Below are positions 18,172 to 28,721 of a DNA stretch of 64,000 bases, piece by piece. Location: assembly GCF_903994045.1 (NCBI RefSeq), contig NZ_CAJEWD010000008.1, positions 450,532-514,531 on the forward strand, written 5' to 3'. The position numbers were made by a program, and so were the translations under genes. A model generated the notes under the pieces. That model saw nothing but the letters and a program-made list of their open reading frames with translations, was not told where the DNA came from and searched no databases. This DNA comes from Jeotgalicoccus meleagridis. GTDB taxonomy: Bacteria; Bacillota; Bacilli; Staphylococcales; Salinicoccaceae. Every line of letters starts with the position of its first letter. Within the stretch, counting starts at the first letter, position 1.

Positions 18172-18894
18172 TTATTTTGTAATTGTGGTACCGATTGTTT
18201 CACCGGATACAGCACGTTTAATATTACCATCTTCTGTAATTGAAAATACCACAAGTGGAATGTTGTTGTCCATACAGAAGGAAGATGCAGTTGAATCCAT
18301 CACTTGTAAATTATTCTGAAGCATTTCCATGTAAGTTAATGATTCGTATTTCACTGCATTTTTATCCGTCTTAGGATCTGCAGAATAGACGCCATCAACA
18401 TTGTTTTTGCCCATTAGAATAACATCAGCTTCAACTTCAGCCGCACGTAGTGCAGCGGTCGTATCAGTTGAGAAGTATGGATTACCAATTCCAGCAGCAA
18501 AGATCACAACACGGCCTTTTTCTAGATGACGGATTGCACGTCTTCTAATATACGGCTCTGCAACTTGTTTCATTTCAATAGACGTTAACACTCTTGTTTC
18601 ATGTCCGAGTTGTTCAAGGCTATCTTGAAGTGCAAGTGAGTTCATGACCGTCGCAAGCATGCCCATATAGTCAGCTGTACCGCGGTCCATACCTAAGTCA
18701 CTTCCTATTTTACCTCGCCATATATTGCCACCACCGACAATAATCGCCATTTCAACACCAAGTTTTTCAGCTTCTGATACCTGTTTTGCAATATTTTTAA
18801 TGACAACAGGGTTGATACCAAAGCCATCATCGCCCGCTAGTGCTTCACCACTTAGCTTTAGGACAACGCGTTTAAATTTTGAAGTTTCAGCCAT
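18172..18894 (-). CDS. pyrH: Uridylate kinase
   Basis: Phosphorylates UMP to UDP; amino acid kinase family. Visible motifs are [26 protein letters not shown] and [12 protein letters not shown] choose the ATG at 18894 ([11 protein letters not shown]), which has AAAGGA nine bases upstream. A TTG three codons earlier has no spacing for a binding site. It follows tsf across a terminator-like hairpin. Confidence 0.96.
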   Translation of the reverse strand: MAETSKFKRVVLKLSGEALAGDDGFGINPVVIKNIAKQVSEAEKLGVEMAIIVGGGNIWRGKIGSDLGMDRGTADYMGMLATVMNSLALQDSLEQLGHETRVLTSIEMKQVAEPYIRRRAIRHLEKGRVVIFAAGIGNPYFSTDTTAALRAAEVEADVILMGKNNVDGVYSADPKTDKNAVKYESLTYMEMLQNNLQVMDSTASSFCMDNNIPLVVFSITEDGNIKRAVSGETIGTTITK

Positions 18895-18928
18895 GTGTTT
18901 CAATCCTTTTCTTATGAAATTATCTTAG

Positions 18929-18955
18929 AAAAAAAGACACCGAAGTGTCTTTTTT
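18929..18955 (-). terminator. Terminator-like hairpin between tsf and pyrH
   Basis: AAAAAAGACAC-cgaa-GTGTCTTTTTT forms an 11-bp stem with a 4-nt loop and ends in a T run on the minus strand. The roughly 34 nt left before pyrH cannot hold an obvious complete promoter, so it likely acts as partial attenuation between the ribosomal/translation genes and pyrH. Confidence 0.88.
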
Positions 18956-18960
18956 AAAAC

Positions 18961-19839
18961 TTATTTTTTAACTTGACCTAGTACTTCATCAGCGAAGTTT
19001 TCTTCACGTTTTTCCATACCTTCACCTAGTTCGAAACGAACAAAGTTAACAAGTTTAGCATCTTTAGTGTCTAGGTACTGCTGTACAGTTTGATCAGAAT
19101 CTTTAACAAATGGCTGATCTACAATGCAAATTTCTTCTAAGTACTTACGAATTCTACCTTCAACCATTTTATCAACGATTTTTTCTGGTTTTCCTTCGTT
19201 AAGTGCTTGCTGACGTAATACTTCACGTTCGTGATCTAATTCAGCAGGATCAACTTGATCGCGTGATACATATTTAGGGTTTAATGCTGCTGCGTGCATA
19301 GCAACGTCTTTAGCAACATTCTCATCAGTTGTACCTTCAACAACTGTAAGTACACCAATACGTCCACCCATGTGCATGTACTGACCGAAAGCACCGTTGT
19401 CAGTCTTAGTTTCAACTGCAAAACGTCTGATGCTTAATTTTTCACCAATTGTAGCAACTGCATTATTCATTAATGAAGTAACAGATTCACCGTCAACTTC
19501 TGATTCATACAATTCTTCTACACTTGCAGGTTTTGTATTAAGGATGTGTGATGCAATAGTTTTAACTAATTCTTGGAAACTTTCGTTTCTTGCAACGAAG
19601 TCAGTTTCAGAGTTGATTTCAACGATTACAGCTTCGTTACCTTCAGAAGTGATGTAAACTACACCTTCTGCTGCGATACGGTCTGCTTTTTTAGCTGCTT
19701 TAGCAATACCGTTTTCACGTAGGTAGTCAATCGCTTTGTCGATGTCGCCATCAGTTTCAACTAGAGCTTTTTTACAATCCATCATACCTGCGCCAGTTTT
19801 TTCACGTAATTCTTTTACTAATTTTGCTGAAATAGCCAT
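18961..19839 (-). CDS. tsf: Elongation factor Ts
   Basis: Guanine nucleotide exchange factor for EF-Tu. The N-terminal UBA-like domain has [16 protein letters not shown] (about residues 11-26), followed by the TDFVARNE motif (about 80-87) that contacts EF-Tu. 292 residues, as in Staphylococcus. ATG at 19839 has a GGAGG site. It is paired with rpsB. Confidence 0.98.
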   Translation of the reverse strand: MAISAKLVKELREKTGAGMMDCKKALVETDGDIDKAIDYLRENGIAKAAKKADRIAAEGVVYITSEGNEAVIVEINSETDFVARNESFQELVKTIASHILNTKPASVEELYESEVDGESVTSLMNNAVATIGEKLSIRRFAVETKTDNGAFGQYMHMGGRIGVLTVVEGTTDENVAKDVAMHAAALNPKYVSRDQVDPAELDHEREVLRQQALNEGKPEKIVDKMVEGRIRKYLEEICIVDQPFVKDSDQTVQQYLDTKDAKLVNFVRFELGEGMEKREENFADEVLGQVKK

Positions 19840-19866
19840 GTTCTCAGTCCTCCATAACTTTGTTTA

Positions 19867-19898
19867 AAAAAAGGTGATAAGTTTTAACGCTTATCACC
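19867..19898 (-). terminator. Terminator-like hairpin between rpsB and tsf
   Basis: GGTGATAAG / CTTATCACC with an 8-nt loop (19873-19898) is followed on the minus strand by TTTTTTT. No promoter is visible before tsf, so it probably sets the ratio of rpsB to downstream message. Confidence 0.88.
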
Positions 19899-19914
19899 AA
19901 GATTGTCTTAAATA

Positions 19915-20679
19915 TTACTCGTTATCTTCTGAAGTCTCAGTTGAAGCTTCTTCTGTTAGATCGATGTTTTGTTCTTCTGCAACTTCTTCATCAGAGATAC
20001 CACGTTGACCTTCTAAAACAGCATCTGCCATTTTGCTAGTCATTAATCTAACCGCACGAATTGCATCGTCGTTAGCAGGGATTACGTAGTCAACCTCATC
20101 TGGATCACAGTTAGTATCAACCATCGCAACGATAGGAATGTTTAATTTCTTAGCTTCAGCGATCGCGTTACGCTCTTTACGTGGGTCAACGATGAAAATA
20201 GCACTTGGCATTTTCTTCATGTCACGAATTCCGCCTAGGAATTTGTTCAAGCGTGCGTATTCTTTACGAAGTTCAACAACTTCTTTTTTAGGAAGTACAT
20301 CAAAGATGCCATCTGCTTCCATTTTTTCAATTTCAGAAATTCTCTTAATACGTTTGTTAATTGTTTGGTAGTTAGTTAAAATACCACCTAACCAACGTTG
20401 GTTAACGTAAAGTTGTCCAGCACGTTCTGCTTCTTCTTTGATAGCATCTTGTGCTTGTTTCTTAGTACCAACGAACAAGACTTGTCCGCCTTCTTCAGAA
20501 ACAGATTTTACGAAATCGTATGCTTCCGCAACCTTCTTAACTGTTTTTTGTAAGTCGATAATGTAGATACCGTTACGTTCCGTAAAGATGTATTTAGACA
20601 TCTTAGGGTTCCAACGACGCGTTTGGTGTCCGAAGTGTACACCAGCTTCAAGCAATTGTTTCATAGTAATTACTGCCAT
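19915..20679 (-). CDS. rpsB: Ribosomal protein S2
   Basis: 30S subunit protein, assembled late, that helps bind S1 and place the mRNA. The start is the ATG at 20679 ([18 protein letters not shown]) with a GAGGAGG site; the longer open frame to 20733 lies in the untranslated leader. 254 residues, with [15 protein letters not shown] and [12 protein letters not shown]. The acidic C-terminal tail ([13 protein letters not shown] onward) is a common feature in Firmicutes. It has its own promoter (20792-20820). Confidence 0.98.
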   Translation of the reverse strand: MAVITMKQLLEAGVHFGHQTRRWNPKMSKYIFTERNGIYIIDLQKTVKKVAEAYDFVKSVSEEGGQVLFVGTKKQAQDAIKEEAERAGQLYVNQRWLGGILTNYQTINKRIKRISEIEKMEADGIFDVLPKKEVVELRKEYARLNKFLGGIRDMKKMPSAIFIVDPRKERNAIAEAKKLNIPIVAMVDTNCDPDEVDYVIPANDDAIRAVRLMTSKMADAVLEGQRGISDEEVAEEQNIDLTEEASTETSEDNE

Positions 20680-20791
20680 GTTTGTTTCCTCCTCTGGTTT
20701 TATACCTCCAATTTCGCGCTGTTTAACCACCATATAGGCACCGGTTAAACCCCTACAAAATTGTGCGTATTTGGTCCTTTGACCGTTTTAA
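20680..20791 (-). promoter_or_regulatory. rpsB 5' leader
   Basis: About 105 nt of leader separate the rpsB promoter from the start. It contains GGTCAAAGGACC-type and GGGGTTTAACCGGTGCC segments that can fold, and an in-frame open stretch with no binding site. Autoregulation by S2 is known in proteobacteria; here it is only a possibility. Confidence 0.35.
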
Positions 20792-20820
20792 ACTATAACA
20801 TATTGAAAATTACTTTGCAA
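20792..20820 (-). promoter_or_regulatory. SigA-type promoter of rpsB-tsf
   Basis: On the minus strand, TTGCAA (20815-20820), 17-bp spacer, TATAGT (20792-20797). It lies immediately after the codY stop codon. Confidence 0.82.
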
Positions 20821-20822
20821 GC

Positions 20823-21593
20823 TTAGCTTTCTTTTCTAAGCTCTGGTAAGAAGTCTTCTTTTTTCACTTTGATGAAAGTTCCTTTCATACCAAGTGAACG
20901 TGATTCGATAACCCCTGCACTTTCTAATTTACGTAACGCATTTACAATTACTGAACGTGTAATACCAACACGGTCTGCAATTTTAGAAGCAACGAGTAGA
21001 CCTTCGTCTGCATCTAGTTCATCAAAAATGTGTTCAATTGCTTCTCTTTCAGAATATGATAAAGAACGAATCGCCATAGCAATGCTCGCCTTATCGCGTG
21101 CTTTTTGTTCTACTTCATCATTTTTCTCTCTCAAGATTTCCATACCTACTACTGTTGCAGTATATTCTGCAAGTACTAGGTCATCTTCTGAGAATTCAGT
21201 TTCGCTACGCCCAAGTATTAAAGTTCCAAGGCGGTTACCCCCACCGTAAATAGGAACGATACATGTCTCAGAATCCTGGTAAGAATCTTCTGTTGGGAAA
21301 ATAGTAAGCTCATCTTCAAATGCAATGTTTTCACGTGTTTCTGTTAGACGCATAATCTGACTAACATATTCTTCAGGAAACTGTCTGTTTTCAAACATTT
21401 TAACAATACGATCGTTTTCAATCGCTTCTACTTGTCCAATTCCAAGAAGTTTACCTCGCTTTGAGACGATAAAAGCATTACATTCTAAAACGCGACTTAC
21501 CTTGTCTGCTACTTCTTCAAAATCTACTTTGATTGTAGAACTCGACTGAATTAAATTGTTAATTTCTCTTGTTTTCTGTAATAAACTGGCCAT
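20823..21593 (-). CDS. codY: GTP- and branched-chain-amino-acid-sensing repressor CodY
   Basis: Global regulator of nutrient-limitation and virulence genes in low-GC Gram-positives. It has an N-terminal GAF ligand domain and a C-terminal winged [23 protein letters not shown], then [20 protein letters not shown] choose the ATG at 21593 ([12 protein letters not shown], 256 residues), 8 bases after AGGAG; a GTG at 21602 is too close to that site. It is the last gene of xerC-hslV-hslU-codY. A weak hairpin overlaps its 3' end (20820-20842). Confidence 0.97.
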   Translation of the reverse strand: MASLLQKTREINNLIQSSSTIKVDFEEVADKVSRVLECNAFIVSKRGKLLGIGQVEAIENDRIVKMFENRQFPEEYVSQIMRLTETRENIAFEDELTIFPTEDSYQDSETCIVPIYGGGNRLGTLILGRSETEFSEDDLVLAEYTATVVGMEILREKNDEVEQKARDKASIAMAIRSLSYSEREAIEHIFDELDADEGLLVASKIADRVGITRSVIVNALRKLESAGVIESRSLGMKGTFIKVKKEDFLPELRKES

Positions 21594-21612
21594 AATGGTC
21601 ACTCCTAATTTT

Positions 21613-22989
21613 TTATAAAATAAATTCGCTTAAGTTTTTATCTGTTGAGATATGGGCTAATTTAGAATCTACATATTGTTTTGTTATTTCAACGTGTGCA
21701 CCTTGCATATTGCTCGCTTCAAACAGTAGCTCTTCTAGTAAAGTTTCTAAAATCGTATGCAGTCGTCTTGCACCAATGTCATCATTTGTACTATTCACCT
21801 GGTAAGCAATTTCAGCTAATGTGTGAATAGCTTCATCCGTAAAGGTCACGCTGACTTCTTCCGTTGCAAGTAGTGCTTTATACTGCTCTAACAGTGAAAA
21901 CTTCGGTTCTTTTAGAATGCGTTCAAAGTCCTCAGCTTTAAGCTTATCGAGCTCTACTCTTAGTGGAAAACGCCCTTGCAGTTCAGGAATAAGATCACTT
22001 GGTTTACTCACATGGAAAGCACCTGCACCGATAAAGAGAATATAATCTGTTTTAATGGTGCCGTACTTCGTTTGCACTTGAGAGCCCTCTACAATCGGTA
22101 GAATATCTCTTTGTACACCTTCACGAGACACATCTCCTGAGTGTTGACTACTCTTAGCGATCTTATCTATCTCATCGATAAAAATAATTCCTGTCATTTC
22201 AGCGAGTTCAATCGCTTCATCGTTAACATTATCTAGATCGATGAGTTTTTCTGCTTCTTCATCTTTTAAATATTGACGCGCTTTTTTAACTGTCATGGTA
22301 CGTTTATGTTTTTTCTTAGGCATTAGGTTTTGAAGCATATCTCCCATACCATTATTATCCATACCTGGCATCATCATGCCGAGTTGATTACCTTGTTCAG
22401 TTACTTCAATCGTTACTTTTTCATTTTCGAGCTGACCATTTTCGAGTTGAGATTTGATGTCTTTTCGCTTAGTGCGAACAGTATCATCCACCTCTTCGAC
22501 TTCTTCTGGTTTACTCTGGTTCATCAGCATTTCAAAAGGATTGTTTGACGCTGGTTTTTTTACCTTTTTACCTGGTGCTAATAAAGTCACTAGGCGTTCA
22601 TTAGCTAAGTTTAAAGCATCATCTTCAACTTCTTTTTTCTTTTGATCCTTGACCATTCTAACTGAAGCTTCGACTAAATCTCTCACCATAGATTCTACAT
22701 CGCGGCCAACATAACCGACCTCCGTGTACTTAGTTGCTTCTACTTTGGTGTAAGGACTGCCGGTGATTTTAGCAATACGACGTGCAATTTCGGTTTTACC
22801 AACACCAGTTGGTCCGATCATTAAAATGTTCTTCGGAATCACTTCTTCTTTTAAATCATCTTCCAACTTCATTCTTCTATAACGGTTCTGCATAGCGATA
22901 GCGACTTTTTTCTTAGCTTCACTTTGTCCGATGATACTTTCATCTAAAAGTGTCGTTATTTCCTTTGGAGAAAGGTTTTTATTAGACAT
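21613..22989 (-). CDS. hslU: HslU/ClpY ATPase
   Basis: AAA+ unfoldase that feeds substrates to the HslV peptidase. Walker [10 protein letters not shown] and Walker [10 protein letters not shown] are present, with an I-domain between them and the C-terminal LSEFIL tail expected to dock into HslV. I choose the ATG at 22989 ([11 protein letters not shown], 458 residues) with AAAGGTGA upstream. It is next to hslV, 17 bp downstream of its stop. Confidence 0.97.
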   Translation of the reverse strand: MSNKNLSPKEITTLLDESIIGQSEAKKKVAIAMQNRYRRMKLEDDLKEEVIPKNILMIGPTGVGKTEIARRIAKITGSPYTKVEATKYTEVGYVGRDVESMVRDLVEASVRMVKDQKKKEVEDDALNLANERLVTLLAPGKKVKKPASNNPFEMLMNQSKPEEVEEVDDTVRTKRKDIKSQLENGQLENEKVTIEVTEQGNQLGMMMPGMDNNGMGDMLQNLMPKKKHKRTMTVKKARQYLKDEEAEKLIDLDNVNDEAIELAEMTGIIFIDEIDKIAKSSQHSGDVSREGVQRDILPIVEGSQVQTKYGTIKTDYILFIGAGAFHVSKPSDLIPELQGRFPLRVELDKLKAEDFERILKEPKFSLLEQYKALLATEEVSVTFTDEAIHTLAEIAYQVNSTNDDIGARRLHTILETLLEELLFEASNMQGAHVEITKQYVDSKLAHISTDKNLSEFIL

Positions 22990-23006
22990 ATATCTCACCT
23001 TTATAT

Positions 23007-23534
23007 TTAATCGATTGTCTCTACAATTATATTGCTATTTGTGAATACACAAATTTCACTTGCCAGTCTTAAGCTTTCTTCTGCGATGTCTTTTGCATTT
23101 AAGTCTCCGCCGTGCTTAACAAGTGCCCGACCTGCAGCTAAGGCATAGTTACCACCTGAACCAATGGCAAGAATTCCATCGTCAGGTTCAATCACTTCAC
23201 CTGTACCTGAGACGAGCAATAAATTATCTTGGTCCATGACGATGAGCATCGCTTCAAGTTGTCTCAGCATCTTATCTCCACGCCATTCTTTGGCAAGCTC
23301 TACTGCTGCTCTTTGGAGGTTGCCATTATATTCGTAAAGATTCGCTTCAAATTTCTCTGACAGTGTAAAAGCATCTGCTACACTTCCTGCAAAACCAGTA
23401 ATGACTTTATCGTTAAACAGACGTCTAACTTTTCTAGCAGTGTGTTTCATGACGACCTGATTACCAAGTGTCACTTGACCATCACCTGCCATTGCCATTT
23501 CTCCTTTATGTTTTACGGCAAATATCGTTGTCAT
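23007..23534 (-). CDS. hslV: HslV/ClpQ peptidase
   Basis: Proteasome-like N-terminal nucleophile peptidase of the HslVU complex. The mature protein would begin with Thr2 of MTTIFAVKH after Met removal, and the GDGQVTLG motif follows at about 18-25. 175 residues. Staphylococcus ClpQ starts with a few extra residues and uses Ser/Thr; here the classic T-T start is kept. Its start overlaps xerC by 4 bp. Confidence 0.97.
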   Translation of the reverse strand: MTTIFAVKHKGEMAMAGDGQVTLGNQVVMKHTARKVRRLFNDKVITGFAGSVADAFTLSEKFEANLYEYNGNLQRAAVELAKEWRGDKMLRQLEAMLIVMDQDNLLLVSGTGEVIEPDDGILAIGSGGNYALAAGRALVKHGGDLNAKDIAEESLRLASEICVFTNSNIIVETID

Positions 23535-24427
23535 TTGTGTCCCCTCTTCTTATTAGCCGGATGGGCCTTTAAATATGTTTCTCTCATCTGTTCAGTTGTG
23601 ACATGAGTATAGCGCTGAGTTGTTGATAAAGACTCATGTCCAAGTAAATCTTGGACAGCCCTTAAGTCAGCACCATTATTTAACATGTGTGTTGCAAATG
23701 TATGTCTAAAGGTATGCGGATGAATATCTAAATGCAGCGCACTTCTTTTAACTACCATATCAAGAATATGGCGTAGGCCACGCACTGTTAAATGCTCGCC
23801 TCTTGCATTTAGCCAGATCGGTGAATCATCATCGAGCTTTGTGTCGTACTTATCTAGATAGTCTATTAAAGCACGACTCGCATGGTCATTAAAAGGCACG
23901 ACTCTCCACTTCCTACCTTTTCCTAATACCCTAACAACTTGAACAGTAAAATCGAAATCTGTTTTTTTTATATTAATCATTTCACTTGCCCGCATGCCAG
24001 TTGCATATAATAATTCAAGAATTGCCCTATCTCTGACATACATCGGATGATTTTTGTCTAGACTATCAAATAAAGCATTGATTTCATTGTCATATAAAAA
24101 ATCTGGCAAGCTGCTTTCCTTTTTAGGGAAAGGCAAATTGACGAATGGATTCGAATCAAGTTTTTTCCGATCAACTAGATAATGATAATAACTTCTCAAA
24201 GTTGAAATTTTACGGGATACTGTTGATTTTTTTAATCCTCGATCATATAACATCGCTAAGTAATTTCTAGCATCAGTATATTTAAATTCTCCAACCGTTA
24301 AACTTTCAGTCTTTAAAAAAGTTATGAATTCATGAATGTCATGATCATAACTTCTAAGTGTATGTGATGAAAAATTTCGTTGATACTCTAGCATCCTAAG
24401 AAAGTCACTTACATATATGGTAACCAC
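23531..24427 (-). CDS. xerC: Tyrosine recombinase XerC
   Basis: Resolves chromosome dimers at dif together with XerD. The catalytic set is complete: Arg146 (MRASE), Lys170, His238, Arg241 (HTFRHTF), His264 (LLGH) and Tyr273 (RYTHV). 298 residues with the N-terminal SAM-like core-binding domain. The start is taken as GTG at 24427; its binding site is weak, so the exact start is uncertain. It leads the operon that ends with codY (codV-clpQ-clpY-codY in Bacillus). Confidence 0.95.
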   Translation of the reverse strand: MVTIYVSDFLRMLEYQRNFSSHTLRSYDHDIHEFITFLKTESLTVGEFKYTDARNYLAMLYDRGLKKSTVSRKISTLRSYYHYLVDRKKLDSNPFVNLPFPKKESSLPDFLYDNEINALFDSLDKNHPMYVRDRAILELLYATGMRASEMINIKKTDFDFTVQVVRVLGKGRKWRVVPFNDHASRALIDYLDKYDTKLDDDSPIWLNARGEHLTVRGLRHILDMVVKRSALHLDIHPHTFRHTFATHMLNNGADLRAVQDLLGHESLSTTQRYTHVTTEQMRETYLKAHPANKKRGHK

Positions 24428-24444
24428 CTTCTTACTTTATCTGA

Positions 24445-24474
24445 ATTTTATCACAATTGTGAATATATAGCCAA
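24445..24474 (-). promoter_or_regulatory. Probable promoter of xerC-hslVU-codY with palindrome
   Basis: On the minus strand, TTGGCT (24469-24474), 18-bp spacer, TAAAAT (24445-24450). The spacer contains a perfect 12-bp palindrome TCACAATTGTGA (24451-24462), a possible operator. The transcript leader would be only about 10 nt. Confidence 0.55.
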
Positions 24475-24630
24475 ATAATATAAGCTGTATACTCCCTATG
24501 AATTCCATTAGTTATTTTAAACTATTTGAGGATAAATTGCACGAAATTGTACAAATATTTATAATTCAGTCACAAACATAGACAATTTGTATTTTCCACT
24601 TTGTTTTATTTGACTTTTCTAGTCAGAAAT
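24475..24630. other. AT-rich intergenic stretch where trmFO is usually found
   Basis: Between the xerC promoter and the topA terminator there are about 150 bp of AT-rich sequence without an open frame of note. In Staphylococcus this slot (topA-trmFO-xerC) carries trmFO. I see no remnant of it and no other signal. Confidence 0.6.
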
Positions 24631-24672
24631 AAAAAAATCTAGAAATCTCAAGTGAATCAAGATTCCTAGATT
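24629..24672 (-). terminator. Terminator after topA
   Basis: AATCTAGaAATCT / AGATTcCTAGATT (one mismatch, 11-nt loop, 24636-24672) followed on the minus strand by TTTTTTT. It begins 9 nt after the topA stop. Confidence 0.9.
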
Positions 24673-24680
24673 GAACGAGC

Positions 24681-26744
24681 TTAGTTTGCTTCTTCTGTAT
24701 AATCACAATTTGTACATTTAACTTGCGCTTTTTGTCCTTTTTTCTTCTCGACTAAATAGTGATCACATTTAGGACAATTGCGGCCAATTGGGCGGTCCCA
24801 AGAAACAAAGTCGCAATCTGGATACTTATCACAACCGTAAAAGATTCGACCACGTTTTGATTTTCTTTCAACGATATCGCCTTCTTTACAAGTTGGGCAA
24901 GTGACTCCAATGGATTTTACAATTGCTTTCGTATTACGGCACTCTGGGAAATTTGAGCATGCCATGAATTTACCATAACGTCCCATTTTATAAACCATAG
25001 GTGAACCACATTTTTCGCAATCTTCACCGACTGGTTCATCTTTAATTTCGATTTTTTCCATTTCTTCTTCCGCTTTTTCAACTTGAGGTTCAAAGCCTTT
25101 ATAGAACTCATCGATAACTTGACGCCACTCTTTTTCACCTTCTGCTACAGCATCGAGGTTTTCTTCCATGTGACGAGTAAAATCAATATCGATGATATCT
25201 GGGAAGTAGTCAACAACTTGTTCGTTTACAATTTCACCAATCTCTGTTGGGATAAAACGCTTTTGGTCCATGCGGACATAGTTACGTTTTTGAATGGTAT
25301 CAATTGTAGGTGCGTAAGTAGATGGACGACCGATTCCGGATTCTTCAAGCGTCTTGACTAGTCTCGCCTCTGTAAAGCGTGGCGGTGGCTGAGTGAAATG
25401 CTGATTGGGTTCGATTTTTTCTGATGTTACATTCTCACCTTCAGTCATTTCTGGTAAACGACTATTTAAATCATCTTCAGCATCGTCAGTTCCTTCTATA
25501 TATATAGACATAAAACCTTTAAATTTAATTGTTTGGCCTGTACTTCTAAAGAGCACATCGTTATTACTTAGATCAACTTTTACAGTATCTAAAACTGCAG
25601 GTGCCATTTGACTTGCTACAAAACGATCCCAAATCAATTTATATAATCTGTGTTGATCACGTGATAAATACTGCTTCATATTTTCCGGTGTACGGTTAGC
25701 TGATGTTGGTCTAACTGCTTCATGAGCGTCTTGATCCGCTTTTTTAGCTTTTTGTCCACCGAGATACTCTTTACCATAATTTTCTTCTATTAGTTTAAAG
25801 ACTTCAGTTTTAGCAGTATCTGAAATACGAGTTGAGTCTGTTCTCATATAGGTAATTAAACCGACAGTACCTTCTTTTTTAATGTCGATACCTTCATATA
25901 ATTGTTGAGCGAGCATCATCGTTTTACGAGCTTTGAAGTTTAGCTTTCTTGCTGCTTCTTGTTGTAGGGAAGACGTTGTAAATGGTTGTGCTGGGTAGCG
26001 TTTTTTCTCTTTTTTCTCGACCTTATCTATAGAAAATTCATTACCTTTTATTTGTGCCATGACCTTGTCTACATCTTTTTTTGAACTTAGCTTAGTCTTT
26101 TGTTTATCGCTTTTGAGCTTGTTAAATTTACCAGTAAACTTTGAACGACCCGTTTTAAATGTGCCTTCGATTGACCAGTATTCTTCGGGTACAAAGTTAC
26201 GAATTTCATTTTCACGGTCAATGATGAGCTTCAAGGCAACTGATTGAACACGTCCAGCTGATAAGCCTTTCTTAACTTTCTTCCATAGTACTGGTGAAAT
26301 GTTATAGCCCACTAAGCGGTCTAGAATACGACGTGCTTGTTGAGCGTCCACCAACTGCATATCAATTTCACTAGGTGATTTAAAGCTATCTTTAACCGCA
26401 TCTTTAGTAATCTCGTTAAAGACGACCCGGTAGTAGTCATTATCCGGTCCTAGCGCATGACTTAAGTGCCAAGCAATAGCTTCACCCTCTCTATCGGGGT
26501 CACTTGCGAGAAATACTTTTTTTGCTTTCTTCGCTTCTTTTTTTAATTCTTTCAGTAAAGGTCCTTTACCGCGAATCGTAATATATTTTGGTTCATAATT
26601 GTTTTCAGTATCAATGCCAGTCTGGCTCCTTGGTAGGTCTCTAACGTGACCCATAGAAGCAACGACTTTATATCTTTTACCGAGGTACTTTTCAATTGTC
26701 TTTGCTTTTGCAGGTGATTCCACAATCACTAAATTGTCTGCCAC
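24681..26744 (-). CDS. topA: DNA topoisomerase I
   Basis: Type IA enzyme that relaxes negative supercoils. The TOPRIM domain opens with [19 protein letters not shown] and includes [14 protein letters not shown]; the active-site tyrosine is in [14 protein letters not shown]. Three C-terminal four-cysteine zinc domains are visible (CEKC...C, CPTC...C, CPKC...C). I choose GTG at 26744, which has GGGGGAC six bases upstream and aligns with [10 protein letters not shown] of Staphylococcus; the ATG at 26759 has no binding site. 687 residues. Confidence 0.97.
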   Translation of the reverse strand: MADNLVIVESPAKAKTIEKYLGKRYKVVASMGHVRDLPRSQTGIDTENNYEPKYITIRGKGPLLKELKKEAKKAKKVFLASDPDREGEAIAWHLSHALGPDNDYYRVVFNEITKDAVKDSFKSPSEIDMQLVDAQQARRILDRLVGYNISPVLWKKVKKGLSAGRVQSVALKLIIDRENEIRNFVPEEYWSIEGTFKTGRSKFTGKFNKLKSDKQKTKLSSKKDVDKVMAQIKGNEFSIDKVEKKEKKRYPAQPFTTSSLQQEAARKLNFKARKTMMLAQQLYEGIDIKKEGTVGLITYMRTDSTRISDTAKTEVFKLIEENYGKEYLGGQKAKKADQDAHEAVRPTSANRTPENMKQYLSRDQHRLYKLIWDRFVASQMAPAVLDTVKVDLSNNDVLFRSTGQTIKFKGFMSIYIEGTDDAEDDLNSRLPEMTEGENVTSEKIEPNQHFTQPPPRFTEARLVKTLEESGIGRPSTYAPTIDTIQKRNYVRMDQKRFIPTEIGEIVNEQVVDYFPDIIDIDFTRHMEENLDAVAEGEKEWRQVIDEFYKGFEPQVEKAEEEMEKIEIKDEPVGEDCEKCGSPMVYKMGRYGKFMACSNFPECRNTKAIVKSIGVTCPTCKEGDIVERKSKRGRIFYGCDKYPDCDFVSWDRPIGRNCPKCDHYLVEKKKGQKAQVKCTNCDYTEEAN

Positions 26745-26782
26745 TCTTTTGTCCCCCATTCACAAGTTCTGTTCAAGACCAA

Positions 26783-26812
26783 ATGATACACAGTCAAATT
26801 TTACTTTGTCAA
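26783..26812 (-). promoter_or_regulatory. SigA-type promoter of topA
   Basis: On the minus strand, consensus TTGACA (26807-26812), 18-bp spacer, TATCAT (26783-26788), in the 100-bp gap between dprA and topA. Confidence 0.8.
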
Positions 26813-26849
26813 TGAAAATAAACTTTTCTTTATTTTTCTTTATAAAAAA

Positions 26850-27638
26850 TCAAATATAATCTTGCATGATTTCACTAGCAGAAGTTACTAAAGTTGCACC
26901 TTCTTTTAGCCTTGAATTTGTACCAGTTGATAAGGAAGAAGTTATATTTCCAGGTAGACAATACCCATTTCTATTTTCATCTAAAGCCATGTCTAAAGTA
27001 ACGAGCGAACCACTTTTTGCTTCGGCCTCTGTCACTAATACACCTCGACTTGCCCCTGCAATAATACGATTACGTGCAATGAATCTCCACTTACTTAATT
27101 GTGTATGAGGCGGATATTCACTGATTGTTAACTGAGACTTTTCCAGGTCATTTCTAACTTTGAAGGTCGACTTTGGATAGTGAGTGTCATGACCAAAAGC
27201 AAGGACGCCAATAGTCGCTAGACCAACCTCCATAGCAGTCTTATGTGCAAACTCATCTGCACCGTAAGCAAGACCTGAAATAATGGTAATTTTATTTAAG
27301 TCAGGAAAGATAGTTTGTAGTGCTTTTTCACTGTAGAGACTCGCCTTTCTACTCCCAACAACACCGAGCATATCCGTCTTTAAAAGTTCAAGCTTGCCCC
27401 TGTAATATAGAAGGTAAGGAAAATCATAAATCTCCTTTAATAAGGATGGATAAAATTCATGTTGATAGGTAATAAAACCTACATTTTTTCTTTCTAACAA
27501 AGCAAGAATTTCTTGACGGCTTAAATTTTTATAAAGCGCTAATTTCTTTTCTAAATTTGGTGTGATTGCCTCGCCATTTTTCAAAATTAAATACTCTTTA
27601 GCTGTCACACCCGCAAACGATAAAAGTAAGAGATCCAT
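26850..27638 (-). CDS. dprA: DNA-processing protein DprA (Smf)
   Basis: Loads RecA on incoming single-stranded DNA during natural transformation. The Rossmann-like domain has VVGSRKASLYSEKAL, ISGLAYGADEFAH and GSLVTLDMALDENR, with FIARNRIIAG between them. At 262 residues it is a compact form with no extra C-terminal winged helix. It stands alone: a TATAAT -10 at 27667-27672 (poor -35) lies upstream, and topA has its own promoter downstream. The ATG has GGGAGG. Confidence 0.94.
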   Translation of the reverse strand: MDLLLLSFAGVTAKEYLILKNGEAITPNLEKKLALYKNLSRQEILALLERKNVGFITYQHEFYPSLLKEIYDFPYLLYYRGKLELLKTDMLGVVGSRKASLYSEKALQTIFPDLNKITIISGLAYGADEFAHKTAMEVGLATIGVLAFGHDTHYPKSTFKVRNDLEKSQLTISEYPPHTQLSKWRFIARNRIIAGASRGVLVTEAEAKSGSLVTLDMALDENRNGYCLPGNITSSLSTGTNSRLKEGATLVTSASEIMQDYI

Positions 27639-27730
27639 CTTTAAGCCTCCCTATATTTATATATCTATTATATGAAGAAAATGGATCAAGACACATTTCA
27701 ATTCCATTAATAATGATGGTAAAAACATAC

Positions 27731-27770
27731 AAAAAAGAGCGACAATCTGACGTCAGATTGTCGCTTTTTT
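27731..27770. terminator. Terminator after sucD, bidirectional in form
   Basis: GCGACAATCTGAC / GTCAGATTGTCGC (27739-27764), a perfect 13-bp stem with no unpaired loop bases in the repeat itself, is flanked by A and T runs on both sides. It terminates sucCD on the minus strand. Nothing converges on it from the plus strand. Confidence 0.93.
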
Positions 27771-27795
27771 ATCACTTAAACGTTTTTCAATACAT

Positions 27796-28704
27796 TTATT
27801 TTACAGTGAGACATTTTTCATATAAACCGTCTTCTTTTTTAATACGGTTAATTAATGTTTCTCCAATTTCAGATGGTGTGTCTGCAGTTTCAATTCCACA
27901 TTCATTCATAATGCGAATTTTTTCATCTGCAGTTCCTTTACCACCAGAAATAATCGCACCAGCATGGCCCATACGTTTTCCTGGAGGTGCAGTTTGTCCA
28001 CCGATGAAGCCAACAACAGGTTTAGTCATGTTATCACGAACCCATTCTGCTGCTTCTTCTTCTGCAGTACCACCGATTTCACCGATCATGACTACTGCAT
28101 ATGTGTCAGGATCTTCATTGAAAGCTTTTAGCACATCGATGAAGTTTGTTCCGTTAACAGGGTCCCCACCGATACCAACAGCTGTTGTTTGACCAACGCC
28201 TTCTTCAGTTAATTGGTGAACCGCTTCGTAAGTTAAAGTACCAGAGCGTGAAACGACACCAACATGACCTTTTTTGTGAATATATCCAGGCATGATACCG
28301 ATCTTAGTTTCATCTGCAGTGATAACACCTGGGCAGTTTGGTCCGATTAGACGAGTATTTTTATCTTCTAAATAACGGACTACTTTGACCATGTCTAAAA
28401 CAGGAATATGCTCAGTGATACAAATAACAAGTTCTAACTCAGCATCTGCTGCTTCCATGATTGAGTCCGCAGCAAATGGTGCTGGAACGTAGACAACTGA
28501 TACTGTTGCACCAGTTTCTTTTTTCGCTTCTTCAACTGTGTTAAAAACAGGTACGCCTTCAACTTCTTGACCAGCTTTACCTGGTGTGACACCTGCCACG
28601 ATCTGAGTTCCATACTCAAGCATTTGCTTTGTATGGAACATAGCTGTTGAACCTGTAATACCTTGGACGATTACTTTCGTATCTTTATCGACAAATACAG
28701 CCAC
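27796..28704 (-). CDS. sucD: Succinyl-CoA synthetase alpha subunit
   Basis: With SucC it interconverts succinyl-CoA and succinate, with substrate-level phosphorylation in the TCA cycle. The CoA-binding domain has [17 protein letters not shown] near the N-terminus. The phosphohistidine lies in [18 protein letters not shown]. 302 residues. It follows sucC by 17 bp and ends at a strong terminator. Confidence 0.97.
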   Translation of the reverse strand: MAVFVDKDTKVIVQGITGSTAMFHTKQMLEYGTQIVAGVTPGKAGQEVEGVPVFNTVEEAKKETGATVSVVYVPAPFAADSIMEAADAELELVICITEHIPVLDMVKVVRYLEDKNTRLIGPNCPGVITADETKIGIMPGYIHKKGHVGVVSRSGTLTYEAVHQLTEEGVGQTTAVGIGGDPVNGTNFIDVLKAFNEDPDTYAVVMIGEIGGTAEEEAAEWVRDNMTKPVVGFIGGQTAPPGKRMGHAGAIISGGKGTADEKIRIMNECGIETADTPSEIGETLINRIKKEDGLYEKCLTVK

Positions 28705-28721
28705 TATATATTCCTCCGTTA

